DNA of 59,651 bases from JAKVKY01 sp964293585 (GCA_964293585.1 CAXYYS010000009.1:1-59651), one strand, 5' to 3'; shown: positions 33,026 to 42,055, counted from the stretch's first letter. The notes: generated by a model not told the origin, from the letters alone. Made by a program: numbers and translations.

Positions 33026-35155
33026 ATGCACAGTTACACAATGGACCTGGGCGGCAGACCTCTTACCCTTGAGATTGGTAAGATCGCCAAGCAGGCAAAT
33101 GGTTCTTGTCTGGTACGTTATGGTGAAACCGCAGTAGTGGTTGCCGTTACCGGTACCAAGACCCCCCGGGAAGGCGTGGACTTTTTCCCGCTGACCGTAG
33201 ATTTTGAAGAAAAGATGTACGCCGTGGGCCAGATCCCCGGTGGTTTCTTAAAACGTGAAGGCCGTCCGGCTACCAGCGCTATTTTAACCAGCCGTCTGAT
33301 TGACCGTCCTATCCGTCCTATGTTCCCGGAAGGCTATCATAACGACGTGCAAATCGTAGCTACCGCCGTATCCGTTGACCCGGACAATGCACCGGATATT
33401 CCGGCCATGATTGGTGCCAGCTGCGCTTTAAGTATTTCTGATATTCCTTTTAACGGACCTATCGCCGGTGTGCGCGTAGGTATGATTGATGGCAAGTACA
33501 TCATCAACCCCACCGTGGCTCAGGCCGAAGTCAGCCGTCTGAACCTGGCCGTAGCCGGGACCCACGACGCAATCCTGATGGTAGAAGCAGGCGCCAAGGA
33601 AATTTCCGAGGATGAGATGCTGAACGCCATCTGGTTCGCTCATGACAAGATTAAGGAAATCGTTGAATTTATCAGCAAGATTCAGGCCGAAGTAGGCAAA
33701 CCCAAGATGGAAGTGCCGGTTTATACTCCGCCTGCTGAATTGGTGACCGAGATTGAAGCTTACGGTGCCGAGAAGTTAAAGGCAGCCTTGATGGATGCCA
33801 ATAAACTGGAACGTGAAGAAAACGTGGCGAAAGTGAAAGAAGAAATCGCCAAGGTCTTCCTGGAAAAATATCCGGATAAGGGAGTGGATGTTGCCTACAT
33901 CACTCAAAAACTGGTGAAGAAGATTGTCCGTCATACCATTTCTGTGGAAAAGATCCGTCCTGATGGACGTCAGCTGGACGAAGTTCGTCCGGTTACCTGC
34001 GAGGTGGGTGTGCTGGCCCGTACTCACGGCAGCGCTCTCTTTACCCGTGGCCAGACTCAGATTTTGAATACCACGACCCTGGCTCCTCTCCGCGAAGCCC
34101 AAATCATTGAAGGCTTAGGCGTAGAAACCAGCAAACGTTATATCCATCATTATAATTTCCCGCCGTACAGCGTAGGCGAAACCAAACCGATGCGTAGTCC
34201 AGGCCGTCGTGAGATTGGTCACGGCGCTTTGGCTGAACGGGCCCTCTTACCGGTTATTCCTCCGGAAGATGAATTCCCGTATGCTCTGCGTCTGGTGTCT
34301 GAAGTCCTGGAATCCAACGGTTCCAGCTCCATGGGCAGCGTTTGCGGCAGCACCCTGTCCCTGATGGATGCCGGTGTGCCCATTAAGGCTCCTGTAGCCG
34401 GCGTGGCTATGGGCTTGGTTAAAGATGGCGAAGATTTCACCATCCTGACCGATATCCAGGGTCTGGAAGATGCCCTGGGCGATATGGACTTTAAGGTTGC
34501 TGGTACCGCTGCAGGCATTACCGCTATGCAGATGGATATTAAGATTCACGGCATCAATAAGGAAATTTTCCAGCAGGCACTGGCGCAAGCCAAGAAAGGC
34601 CGCGAGTTTATCATGGGCAAGATGCTGGCCTGCATCGCTGAGCCCAGGAAAGAACTGAGCAAGTACGCTCCCAAGATTACTACCGTCAAGATTAATCCGG
34701 AAAAGATTTCCAAGGTTATTGGACCTGGCGGCAAGATGATTAAGAAGATTGTCGAGGAAAGCGGCGCTCAGGTGGACATTAACGGTGACAGCGGCAATGT
34801 TTATATCGCGGCTGTGAACACCGAGTCTGCCAACAAAGCCATCCAGATGATCCATGATATTACTGCTGAAGCCGAAGTTGGTAAAGTTTACACCGGTAAG
34901 GTAACCCGGATCATGAACTTTGGCGCTTTCGTAGAAATCCTGCCGGGCAAAGAAGGCCTGGTTCACATTTCCCAACTTTCTACCGAAAGGGTAGCCAAGG
35001 TGGAAGACGTGGTTTCCGTAGGCGATGAGATCGTGGTTAAATGTACCGAGATTGACAACCGGGGCCGGATTAACCTGTCCCGCAAGGCTGTGTTAAATGC
35101 CAAGGGCGCCGGTTATGCCGCTGCTCCCAAAACTCCGGTAGAACACAACAACTAA
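33026..35155 (+). CDS. pnp: Polyribonucleotide nucleotidyltransferase (PNPase)
   Basis: Phosphorolytic 3'-5' exoribonuclease of RNA turnover. The 709 residues contain two RNase PH-like cores (GGFLKREGRP, TSRLIDRPIRPMFP; then HYNFPPYSVGE, GRREIGHGALAERAL, SVCGSTLSLMDAGVP), a KH domain with IGPGGKMIKKI and an S1 domain with GKVTRIMNFGAFVEILPGKEGLVHIS. ATG 33026 follows CAGGAGG. rpsO, often upstream of pnp, is absent; the dlt operon lies upstream instead. Confidence 0.98.
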   Translation: MHSYTMDLGGRPLTLEIGKIAKQANGSCLVRYGETAVVVAVTGTKTPREGVDFFPLTVDFEEKMYAVGQIPGGFLKREGRPATSAILTSRLIDRPIRPMFPEGYHNDVQIVATAVSVDPDNAPDIPAMIGASCALSISDIPFNGPIAGVRVGMIDGKYIINPTVAQAEVSRLNLAVAGTHDAILMVEAGAKEISEDEMLNAIWFAHDKIKEIVEFISKIQAEVGKPKMEVPVYTPPAELVTEIEAYGAEKLKAALMDANKLEREENVAKVKEEIAKVFLEKYPDKGVDVAYITQKLVKKIVRHTISVEKIRPDGRQLDEVRPVTCEVGVLARTHGSALFTRGQTQILNTTTLAPLREAQIIEGLGVETSKRYIHHYNFPPYSVGETKPMRSPGRREIGHGALAERALLPVIPPEDEFPYALRLVSEVLESNGSSSMGSVCGSTLSLMDAGVPIKAPVAGVAMGLVKDGEDFTILTDIQGLEDALGDMDFKVAGTAAGITAMQMDIKIHGINKEIFQQALAQAKKGREFIMGKMLACIAEPRKELSKYAPKITTVKINPEKISKVIGPGGKMIKKIVEESGAQVDINGDSGNVYIAAVNTESANKAIQMIHDITAEAEVGKVYTGKVTRIMNFGAFVEILPGKEGLVHISQLSTERVAKVEDVVSVGDEIVVKCTEIDNRGRINLSRKAVLNAKGAGYAAAPKTPVEHNN

Positions 35156-35168
35156 AAGTAAGAAACAG

Positions 35169-35200
35169 GAACCCATCGCTGCGGCGGTGGGTTCTTTTTT
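35169..35200 (+). terminator. Rho-independent terminator after pnp
   Basis: GAACCCATCGC (35169-35179) pairs with GCGGTGGGTTC (35184-35194) around TGCG, with one T-G pair, followed by six T. Confidence 0.95.
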
Positions 35201-35240
35201 ATGAGCCGGCCTGGTTTTACTGGAAATTCCCATTATACTA

Positions 35241-35249
35241 TGGTATACT
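35241..35249 (+). promoter_or_regulatory. Extended -10 promoter for dut-mpg
   Basis: TGG plus TATACT (35241-35249), about 65 nt before dut. A small inverted repeat TAGCGT-A-ACGCTA follows in the leader. Confidence 0.5.
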
Positions 35250-35313
35250 AATTAAATAATAGCGTAACGCTAAATCTTCCGGTACAAACCGGGAACAGGT
35301 AAGGGGTGCTAAC

Positions 35314-35766
35314 ATGAGAACACGCGGGTTTGAAAAAATCAGACGTTATGAGATGGTAAATATCCAGATGCCGGCCCGGCAGACTAAGAATGCAGCCGGC
35401 TATGATTTTTACCTGCCGGATGATGTGGAGCTGATGCCGGGAAAAGTAACCATGGTGCCTACCGGTGTCAAAGCTTATATGCAGCCGGATGAATTTTTGG
35501 GCCTGCATATCCGTTCCAGCCTGGCAGTAAAAAAAGGTTTGGAATTAGTAAATAACGTGGGCATCGTGGATTCAGATTACTACAATAATCCGGATAACGA
35601 AGGCCATATCATGCTGGCTATCCGCAATACGGATAAATATCCGCTGACGCTGGCCAGAGGTGAGCGGGTGGCGCAGGGCATCTTTTATAAGTTTTTAGTG
35701 ACCGATGATGATGGTGCAGAAGCCAAGGCAGACCGTGCCGGTGGTTTTGGCAGTACCAAGAAATAA
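35314..35766 (+). CDS. dut: dUTP diphosphatase
   Basis: Hydrolyses dUTP to dUMP to keep uracil out of DNA. The 150 residues show the five trimeric dUTPase motifs: AAGYDFYLP, RSSLAVKKGLELVN, NVGIVDSDYYNNPDNEGHI, RVAQGIF and the C-terminal arm RAGGFGSTKK. ATG 35314 follows AAGGGG. Its stop overlaps the start of the DNA glycosylase gene, joining two genome-hygiene functions in one unit. Confidence 0.94.
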   Translation: MRTRGFEKIRRYEMVNIQMPARQTKNAAGYDFYLPDDVELMPGKVTMVPTGVKAYMQPDEFLGLHIRSSLAVKKGLELVNNVGIVDSDYYNNPDNEGHIMLAIRNTDKYPLTLARGERVAQGIFYKFLVTDDDGAEAKADRAGGFGSTKK

Positions 35767-36344
35767 TGCTGCCGGTAAGTTTTTTCGTGCGGCCGGCTAC
35801 CGTGGTGGCCCGTGACCTGCTGGGCAAGCTGCTGGTACACAAAAGTCCGGAAGGCACCACCGCCGGGATGATCGTTGAAACAGAAGCTTATGCAGGCGCT
35901 GTGGATAAAGCCTGCCATGCCTGGCATAACCGCAGTCCCCGTACTGAGATCATGTATCACCGGGGCGGGGTGGCTTATGTCTACTTAATTTACGGCATGT
36001 ATCATTGTTTTAATGTGGTGACGGGGCCTTCCGGAGCCGGGGATGCGGTGTTGATCCGGGCCCTGGAACCGGTGCAGGGGTTAACGTTGATGCAAAAGCG
36101 GCGCCAGTCTCCGGGCGAGGTGCGCAATTTGTGCCGGGGACCGGGCAAACTATGTCAGGCCCTGGACATCACCAGGGCTCAGTACGGTGCCGACCTCAGG
36201 ACCAGCCTGCTGACGGTGGAGCCGTATGTGCATTTTGAGGATGCGGCGGTAGGTATTTCACCCCGCCGGAACATTGAATACGCGGAAGAAGCACGCCAGT
36301 TTTTGTGGCGGTTTTATCTGCAGCAGAATATTTTTGTTTCGTGA
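35766..36344 (+). CDS. DNA-3-methyladenine glycosylase (AAG/MPG type)
   Basis: Excises alkylated and deaminated purines in base-excision repair. The 192 residues of the AAG fold include RPATVVARDLLGKLLV, IVETEAYAG with the catalytic glutamate, the AWHNRSPRTEIMYHRGGVAYVYLIYGM stretch with the base-flipping tyrosine region, and LCRGPGKLCQAL. The length is normal. It starts in the stop codon of dut (TAATG), indicating translational coupling. Confidence 0.93.
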   Translation: MLPVSFFVRPATVVARDLLGKLLVHKSPEGTTAGMIVETEAYAGAVDKACHAWHNRSPRTEIMYHRGGVAYVYLIYGMYHCFNVVTGPSGAGDAVLIRALEPVQGLTLMQKRRQSPGEVRNLCRGPGKLCQALDITRAQYGADLRTSLLTVEPYVHFEDAAVGISPRRNIEYAEEARQFLWRFYLQQNIFVS

Positions 36345-36396
36345 GTAACACTTTCAAGCATTTTTTATGCAGGCAATAGTTTAGAGAGAAAATTAC

Positions 36397-36425
36397 TGGT
36401 CATTTTGGCTGTAAAAAAGTATAAT
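36397..36425 (+). promoter_or_regulatory. Probable promoter of the ech-hyp operon
   Basis: TGGTCA (36397-36402), a 17-nt spacer and a perfect TATAAT (36420-36425), 54 nt upstream of echA. It is the only clear promoter before a run of twelve same-strand genes. Confidence 0.55.
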
Positions 36426-36478
36426 TATAGTAAGTGTAGAGAAATTTTAAGCAGTGGGATGCAGAAAGGGGAGGGACT

Positions 36479-38380
36479 GTGTTCTTATTAAGTTTATTAT
36501 GCGGTGTTCCCCTGGTAGCCGCCTTAATTTTGCTGGCGGTGAAGGATAATGGGGCCAGGAAGGTGATTGTCAAACTGGCGGCCGCACTGACCATGGTTCT
36601 GGCGCTGGTTAGCGCCTGGACTTTTTATCAGGAGCCGGTATTTACCTTTAAGCTGGCCGGAGCGGTAAGTGAGTTTGTCTTAGCAGGGGATGTTTTGTTG
36701 TGTCTGATTATCATCTATCTGTCCTGCCGGTCCGGGCGTTTTTGGGTGGCGCTGCTGGCGCTGATCCAGACGGGCCTTATGCTCTGGATGGAAATTACGA
36801 CCGGCAGTACCCTGCAGGTGACGCATGATATCCTCATCGACCATCTGGGTGTGATCATGATGGTTGTCGTAGGTGTCATCGGCAGCCTGATTACCATTTA
36901 TGCCCTGGGATACATGGAAGACTTCCAGCGGTTGGAACCGGAGATAGAGGACCGTCGTCCCTATTTCTTCTTTGTGATGTTCCTGTTCCTGGCGGCCATG
37001 TTCGGCCTGGTGTTGTCCAACAATCTGCTCAATATGTATCTGTGTTGGGAAATTACCAGCGTCACCTCGTTTTTGCTGATTGGCTATACAAGGACGGGCG
37101 AAGCGACCCATAATGCCTACCGCGCCCTGTGGATGAACCTGCTGGGCGGTTTATGCTTTGCCATCGCCATCGTCTATCTGCGGCTGCGCTTTGATACGGT
37201 GGAACTGGATCAGTTACTGCGGTTGGGCTTGGCTTCATTTAATGTTACCCTGCCGGTGGCACTGCTTGTTTTTGCCGGTTTGACCAAGGCGGCGCAGATG
37301 CCGTTCTCGTCCTGGCTTTTGGGTGCCATGGTGGCGCCTACACCGACTTCGGCTCTGCTCCATTCTTCTACCATGGTCAAGGCCGGTGTCTTTTTGATTA
37401 TTAAATTGAGCCCCGTGCTTGGCGATAATGAGGCAGGTCTGCTGGCCATGTTCGTGGGCGGCGTGACCTTCCTGTTTGCTTCTTTTGCCGCTATCAGCCA
37501 GAGCAACGGCAAGAAAGTCCTGGCTTATTCTACGATTTCCAACCTGGGACTGATTGTCTGCTGCGCCGGCATCGGTACTTTTGAAGCCGTGTGGACGGCG
37601 ACCATGCTGGTCATTTTCCACGCTGTAGCCAAATCGCTGATGTTCCTGACGGTGGGTACTGCGGAACATCATGTGGGCAGCCGGGATATTGAAAGCTTTG
37701 ACGGTCTCTTTAACGAGATGCGGACCCTGGCCGTATGTATGGCCATCGGTATCTGCGGTATGTTCCTGGCTCCTTTCGGCATGCTGATTTCCAAATGGGC
37801 GGCCATGAAGGCGGTCATCGATGCGGGACATCCTTTCATCATGCTGGTCCTGGTCTTTGGTTCTTCGGCCACGTTCTTTTTCTGGACAAAATGGCTGGGT
37901 AAGATTACCGCCATCGTTCCCGGACGCCAGAACCTGGAAGCGGATGTGCACGGCGACGAATGGCTGGCCATGAAAACCCTGGCTGTTTTGACCATCGTGG
38001 TCTGCATTATCTTCCCCTGGATTTCCAGCGCGGTGGTAGTACCTTATCTGCAAAATGTTTATCACGATGTGGTAGAAGTTATCGGCCACGAAAACCTGAT
38101 TATCATGTCGTCCATGGTGGTGCTGATCGTTATTCTGCCGCTGCTGTCTTTTGGCCGCGGCCACAAGAAACTGGTACAGACCAACCTGAGCGGCGAAAAC
38201 CTGGGCGACGATCTGCATTATCGCGGCGCCATGGATGTGGACGTGCCGGTGACCTTGCGCAACATGTATCTGGAAAACTGGTTTGGTGAGGCGCGCATGC
38301 GCTTAGCGGGCGGCGCGCTATGCCTGGCTTGTATCATCCTGGAGTTTGCCCAGCTCTTAGGAGGTGTGGCTCATGTCTGA
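36479..38380 (+). CDS. echA: Ech-type hydrogenase subunit A (NuoL/Mrp-antiporter-like)
   Basis: Proton- or sodium-pumping membrane subunit of an energy-converting group 4 [NiFe] hydrogenase, homologous to NuoL/HyfB. The 633 residues contain over a dozen hydrophobic helices and the family core LNMYLCWEITSVTSFLLIGY, LVFAGLTKAAQMPFSSWLLGAM and PTPTSALLHSSTMVKAGVFL, with the conserved Lys and Glu of the channel. The start is GTG 36479 behind GGGGAGGG. It is the first gene of a block in the order A-B-C-D-E-F, the same as in the archetypal Ech complex, and overlaps echB by eight bases. Confidence 0.9.
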   Translation: MFLLSLLCGVPLVAALILLAVKDNGARKVIVKLAAALTMVLALVSAWTFYQEPVFTFKLAGAVSEFVLAGDVLLCLIIIYLSCRSGRFWVALLALIQTGLMLWMEITTGSTLQVTHDILIDHLGVIMMVVVGVIGSLITIYALGYMEDFQRLEPEIEDRRPYFFFVMFLFLAAMFGLVLSNNLLNMYLCWEITSVTSFLLIGYTRTGEATHNAYRALWMNLLGGLCFAIAIVYLRLRFDTVELDQLLRLGLASFNVTLPVALLVFAGLTKAAQMPFSSWLLGAMVAPTPTSALLHSSTMVKAGVFLIIKLSPVLGDNEAGLLAMFVGGVTFLFASFAAISQSNGKKVLAYSTISNLGLIVCCAGIGTFEAVWTATMLVIFHAVAKSLMFLTVGTAEHHVGSRDIESFDGLFNEMRTLAVCMAIGICGMFLAPFGMLISKWAAMKAVIDAGHPFIMLVLVFGSSATFFFWTKWLGKITAIVPGRQNLEADVHGDEWLAMKTLAVLTIVVCIIFPWISSAVVVPYLQNVYHDVVEVIGHENLIIMSSMVVLIVILPLLSFGRGHKKLVQTNLSGENLGDDLHYRGAMDVDVPVTLRNMYLENWFGEARMRLAGGALCLACIILEFAQLLGGVAHV

Positions 38381-39248
38381 ATTAATGAATAATCTGGTCT
38401 TTGGTATCGCGTATCTGATCCTGGCACCGGTAATCGGCGGTCTGCTGGCCGGTATTGACAGGATTATCACGGCCCGGATGCAGCGCCGGGTAGGTCCGCC
38501 GCTGTTGCAGCCTTTTTACGATGTCTTAAAGCTGACCGAGAAACAGGAAATAGCGGTCAACCTGGTGCAGGATTTTTACGTGGGCGGTTTCCTGCTTTTT
38601 GTGATGATCAGCGGTATTTTCTTCTTTACCCAGGGCGATATCCTGCTGGTAGTCTTTACCCTGACCTTGGCCAGCGTCTGTCTGATCGTGGCGGCGTATT
38701 CTTCTAATTCGCCGTACAGCCAGATTGGCGCCGAGCGGGAATTGATCCAAACCATGAGTTATGAACCCATGCTGCTGATGGTGGCTATCGGTTTTTATCT
38801 GGCCACGGGTACCTTCAGCCTGAACGAGATCATGCACGGCCATGCTGCCGGCATCGTTTTCTTGCCGGGTGTGTTCCTGGGGCTGGTGTATATTTTAGGC
38901 ATCAAGTTCCGCAAGTCGCCTTTTGATTTGTCCATGAGTCATCACGCGCATCAGGAACTGATCAAAGGTACGGTCACCGAATTTTCCGGCAAGACCCTGG
39001 CCATGGTGGAAGTGGCCCATTGGTACGAAAACATTTTCCTGCTGGGCTTTGTCTATCTGTTCTTCGTCTGGTCCGCTGGCTGGAGCGTCTTTTTAGGACT
39101 GCTGGCCTGTGCCCTGGTCTTCTTTTTCGAGATCCTGGTGGACAACTGCTGTTCCAGAATCAAGTGGCAGGCCCTGCTAAAATCTAGCTGGCTGGTTTCT
39201 TTAATCGCCGGGTTTATCAATTTGTTAGTGTTAATGTATATGCGTTAG
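38373..39248 (+). CDS. echB: Ech-type hydrogenase subunit B (NuoH-like)
   Basis: Membrane subunit related to NuoH/HycD that links the hydrophilic module to the pump. The 291 residues have about eight hydrophobic helices and the NuoH-type motifs ARMQRRVGPPLLQPFYDVLKL, GAERELIQTMSYEP and KSPFDLSMSHHAHQELIKG. The open frame starts at 38364, but ATG 38373 has AGGAGG (38359-38364) at 8 nt and gives MSELMNNLVF. It overlaps echA. Confidence 0.92.
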   Translation: MSELMNNLVFGIAYLILAPVIGGLLAGIDRIITARMQRRVGPPLLQPFYDVLKLTEKQEIAVNLVQDFYVGGFLLFVMISGIFFFTQGDILLVVFTLTLASVCLIVAAYSSNSPYSQIGAERELIQTMSYEPMLLMVAIGFYLATGTFSLNEIMHGHAAGIVFLPGVFLGLVYILGIKFRKSPFDLSMSHHAHQELIKGTVTEFSGKTLAMVEVAHWYENIFLLGFVYLFFVWSAGWSVFLGLLACALVFFFEILVDNCCSRIKWQALLKSSWLVSLIAGFINLLVLMYMR

Positions 39249-39263
39249 AAAGGATGCTGCAAG

Positions 39264-39770
39264 ATGTCGTTTATGAAAAAATCACCCTGGGTCATCCATT
39301 ACGATGGGTCCAGCTGTAACGGGTGCGATATTGAAGTGCTGGCCTGCCTGACGCCTTTGTATGATATTGAGCGCTTTGGCATCGTTAATACCGGTAATCC
39401 CAAGCATGCCGATATCTTCCTGGTGACAGGAGCGGTGAATGCCCAGAATGTGCCGGTGGTGCGCCAGATCTACAGTCAGATGCCGGAGCCTAAAGTGGTG
39501 GTGGCAGTGGGAGCATGCGCAGCTTCGGGCGGCGTGTTCCATGATTGCTATAATATTATCGGCGGGGTGGATAAAGCTATCCCCGTGGATGTTTATGTAC
39601 CTGGCTGTGCCGCACGGCCCCAGGCGATTATTGACGGTGTGGTACAGGGACTGGCAGTGCTGGAAGCTAAAAGAAAATTGCTGGCGGAAGGCAAGCTGGA
39701 GGAGCTGGAACAAAAAGACCAGCTGCCGCCTTTGCCGCCCCAGACCCATGTGAAGGAGGACCAGGCATGA
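39264..39770 (+). CDS. echC: Ech-type hydrogenase small subunit C (NuoB-like)
   Basis: Carries the proximal [4Fe-4S] cluster that takes electrons from the nickel site. The 168 residues match the NuoB/EchC family: GSSCNGCDIEVLACLTP gives the CxxC pair, GACAASGGVFHDCYNI a further ligand, and YVPGCAARPQAIIDG the last. The C-terminus is a short charged tail. ATG 39264 follows AAAGGATG. It overlaps echD by four bases. Confidence 0.94.
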   Translation: MSFMKKSPWVIHYDGSSCNGCDIEVLACLTPLYDIERFGIVNTGNPKHADIFLVTGAVNAQNVPVVRQIYSQMPEPKVVVAVGACAASGGVFHDCYNIIGGVDKAIPVDVYVPGCAARPQAIIDGVVQGLAVLEAKRKLLAEGKLEELEQKDQLPPLPPQTHVKEDQA

Positions 39771-40144
39771 GCAGTCAGGATCTTGTGACCATTAAACCTG
39801 AAAACAGGCCCACGGACCTGCTGCAGGAAGTGGAAAATTTAAAGTTCCAGGGCTACCGTTTCGTACAGATTTGTTGTACCCGGGTCCCGGAAGGTTTTGA
39901 GCTGACCTATTCTTTTGATAAGGACTACGAGTTGAAAAATTTACGTTTCACCCTGGCGGACGGCGAGGGTATTACCAGTATCACCAGCCTGTACCTGCCG
40001 GCTTTTGTGTGTGAGAACGAGATTCACGATTTATTCGGGGTACCGATTAATCATATTGCCAAGGGTTTGGATTTTGGCGGCAAGTTTTTCCGCCTGGCCG
40101 AAAAAACTCCCTGGCATGATCTGCCGAAAGGAGGCGCACACTGA
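39767..40144 (+). CDS. echD: Ech-type hydrogenase subunit D (NuoC-like)
   Basis: A 125-residue NuoC-like subunit. The recognisable part is the C-terminal half with LPAFVCENEIHDLFGVPINH, GGKFFRLAEKTPWHDLPKG, where the conserved Glu-Arg/Asp-Leu-Phe-Gly signature is seen as NEIHDLFG. The protein lacks cofactors and scaffolds the small and large subunits. Both ends overlap neighbours (ATGA with echC, TGATG with echE). Confidence 0.88.
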   Translation: MSSQDLVTIKPENRPTDLLQEVENLKFQGYRFVQICCTRVPEGFELTYSFDKDYELKNLRFTLADGEGITSITSLYLPAFVCENEIHDLFGVPINHIAKGLDFGGKFFRLAEKTPWHDLPKGGAH

Positions 40145-41226
40145 TGGGCAAACATACAGTGGTGCCTTTCGGGCCACAGCATCCGGTACTGCCGGAACCT
40201 ATCCATCTGGATCTGGAGCTGGATGACGAAAAAGTAGTACGGGCTATTCCTTCTATCGGTTATATTCACCGGGGTTTGGAAAAACTGGTGGATAAGCGGG
40301 AGTTTAAGGAATATGTTTTTATCGCGGAAAGAATCTGCGGCATCTGTGCTTTCGGTCACGGCTGGGGTTATTGCAAGTCCGTGGAAGGTTTGATGAACAT
40401 CGAGATTCCCCTGCGGGCTAAATATCTGCGTACCATCTGGCACGAACTGTCCCGGATTCACAGCCATTTACTCTGGCTGGGGCTGATGGCGGACGGCATG
40501 GGCTTTGAAAGTTTGTTCATGCATTCCTGGCGGCTCAGGGAACAGGTGCTGGATATTTTTGAAAAGACCACCGGCGGCCGGGTAATTTTTTCTGCCTGTA
40601 AGATTGGCGGCGTGCGCCGGGATATTGAAGACAGCGAACTGCACGGCATTGCTACCATTTTAAAAGGCATGCGGGACGAGGTCAGGACTATCACGGATAT
40701 TTTCTTTAAGGAACCGACTTCCGTGAGCCGTTTAAAAGATGTGGGCATCCTCTCCAAGGAGGCAGCCATCGCTACCTGTGCCGTGGGACCTATGGTCAGG
40801 GCCAGCGGGATACCGCTGGATTACCGGGTGGCTGATACCAGCGGTGTGTACCGGGAACTGAACTTTACTCCGGTCTCCACAGATACCTGTGATTGTTACG
40901 GGCGCTGCTGGGTCCGGGTCCAGGAAATTTTTGCCTCTCTGGATATGATTTGCCAGGCCATCGAAAAGATTCCGGCCGGCGACATCGCTGTACCGGTGAA
41001 GGGCAATCCCAACGGAGAATATTTTGCCCGGTTGGAACAGCCCCGGGGCGAGGCTTTTTACTATGTGAAGGGTAATAATACGACGCATCTGACCCGCTTC
41101 AGGGTCCGGACGCCGACCAATATGAACCTGCCAGCGATGGTGGAAGCATTGAAGGGCTGCGACTATGCGGACGTGCCGATGATCGTGCTCACGATCGACC
41201 CCTGTATCAGTTGCACGGAAAGGTAG
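40144..41226 (+). CDS. echE: Ech-type [NiFe] hydrogenase large subunit E
   Basis: The catalytic subunit holding the NiFe(CN)2CO centre. The 360 residues carry the N-terminal nickel motif RICGICAFGH (Cys-x-x-Cys, about residues 64-67) and the C-terminal motif DPCISCTER, after which the protein ends at once. That lack of a C-terminal peptide means no proteolytic maturation, as known for Ech and CooH large subunits. Other conserved parts are GPQHPVLPEPIHL and the GYIHRGLEKL helix shared with NuoD. The start overlaps the echD stop. Confidence 0.96.
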   Translation: MGKHTVVPFGPQHPVLPEPIHLDLELDDEKVVRAIPSIGYIHRGLEKLVDKREFKEYVFIAERICGICAFGHGWGYCKSVEGLMNIEIPLRAKYLRTIWHELSRIHSHLLWLGLMADGMGFESLFMHSWRLREQVLDIFEKTTGGRVIFSACKIGGVRRDIEDSELHGIATILKGMRDEVRTITDIFFKEPTSVSRLKDVGILSKEAAIATCAVGPMVRASGIPLDYRVADTSGVYRELNFTPVSTDTCDCYGRCWVRVQEIFASLDMICQAIEKIPAGDIAVPVKGNPNGEYFARLEQPRGEAFYYVKGNNTTHLTRFRVRTPTNMNLPAMVEALKGCDYADVPMIVLTIDPCISCTER

Positions 41227-41232
41227 GCAGAG

Positions 41233-41715
41233 ATGGGCTATTTAAGTTTTGCCGGCACCATCCTGGGCGGCTTATTTAAAAAACCGGTAACCACACAGTA
41301 TCCTTTAAAACCGGCGGTCCTGCCGGAGGAACTGCGGGGACGGGTGCTGATCGATATTCAGAAATGCATCAGTTGCGGCATGTGCATGCGCAAATGTCCG
41401 GCAGGCGCTATCGTGGTGGACCGGAGCGCCAAGAGCTGGACTATTAACCGTTTTGCCTGCGTGCAGTGTGCCACCTGCGTGGATAACTGTCCGGTTAAAT
41501 GCCTGCGCATGGAGCCCCAGTATGCGGCGCCCGGCACGGTAAAAAAGGCTGAGACTTTTGTGAAACAGGTACCGCCTCAGACGGCGACAGCTACAGTGAC
41601 ACTGACCGCGGTAAAGACGACGGCAGCTACCGGTGTGCAACCACCACAGGCAGCTACACCGGCACCGGCAGCACCGCAACCTGTGCCGCCTGCTGACGGA
41701 GACGGCCATGCATGA
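41233..41715 (+). CDS. echF: Ech-type hydrogenase subunit F (polyferredoxin, NuoI-like) with Pro/Ala/Thr tail
   Basis: Binds two [4Fe-4S] clusters and is the probable entry point for ferredoxin electrons. The 160 residues show CISCGMCMRKCP and CVQCATCVDNCP (residues about 46-57 and 79-90). After about residue 105 the protein continues as a 55-residue tail of Ala, Pro, Thr and Gln, ending PPADGDGHA, that is not part of the usual fold. ATG 41233 follows a short gap after echE. Its last codons overlap hypA. Confidence 0.92.
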   Translation: MGYLSFAGTILGGLFKKPVTTQYPLKPAVLPEELRGRVLIDIQKCISCGMCMRKCPAGAIVVDRSAKSWTINRFACVQCATCVDNCPVKCLRMEPQYAAPGTVKKAETFVKQVPPQTATATVTLTAVKTTAATGVQPPQAATPAPAAPQPVPPADGDGHA

Positions 41716-42055
41716 AGGTCCGGTGACGGAGGAAATTATCCGTATCGCCTGCGAGGCGGCGGCAGCACAGCAGGGACGTGTTACAGCCATCAGCCTGGTG
41801 GTAGGCGAGGATTCCGGGTTCATCGGGGAATCTATCCAGATGTATTTTGATGTGATGTCCGAGGGCACGGTCTGTGAAGGCGCTGTCCTGCATCTTGAAG
41901 GTGTAAAACCCAAGCTGCGCTGCACCAGGTGCGGCCAGCTTTTTTATCGCCGGCCTTTTAGTTTTACTTGTCCCGCCTGCGGCGGTGACGGCCGGCCTAC
42001 GGAAATTGGCAAGGAATTTTATGTGAAGAATGTGGAACTGGAGGTAGCAGACTGA
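41708..42055 (+). CDS. hypA: Hydrogenase nickel incorporation protein HypA
   Basis: Nickel chaperone that loads the large subunit together with HypB. The 115 residues begin MHEGPVTEEIIRIA, with His2 and Glu3 as nickel ligands, and contain the zinc ribbon CTRCG and CPACG. The open frame runs further upstream to 41633, but only ATG 41708 gives the MHE start required by the family. It overlaps echF by eight bases and the hypB start by one base (TGATG). Confidence 0.95.
   Translation: MHEGPVTEEIIRIACEAAAAQQGRVTAISLVVGEDSGFIGESIQMYFDVMSEGTVCEGAVLHLEGVKPKLRCTRCGQLFYRRPFSFTCPACGGDGRPTEIGKEFYVKNVELEVAD

Noticed and set aside
37235..38218. A 327-codon minus-strand ORF opposite echA
   Set aside because: It is rich in His, Gln and Asp with no recognisable domain, lies fully antisense to a clear membrane subunit gene, and reflects the codon use of that gene.
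41633..41707. Upstream extension of hypA
   Set aside because: It would add a basic His/Arg-rich segment read from the echF tail; HypA must begin Met-His-Glu for nickel binding.
36479..41715. Hydrogenase block considered as formate hydrogenlyase or complex I
   Set aside because: Only six subunits in the A-F order, nickel ligands in the large subunit, and no formate dehydrogenase or NuoEFG genes; Ech is the best fit.
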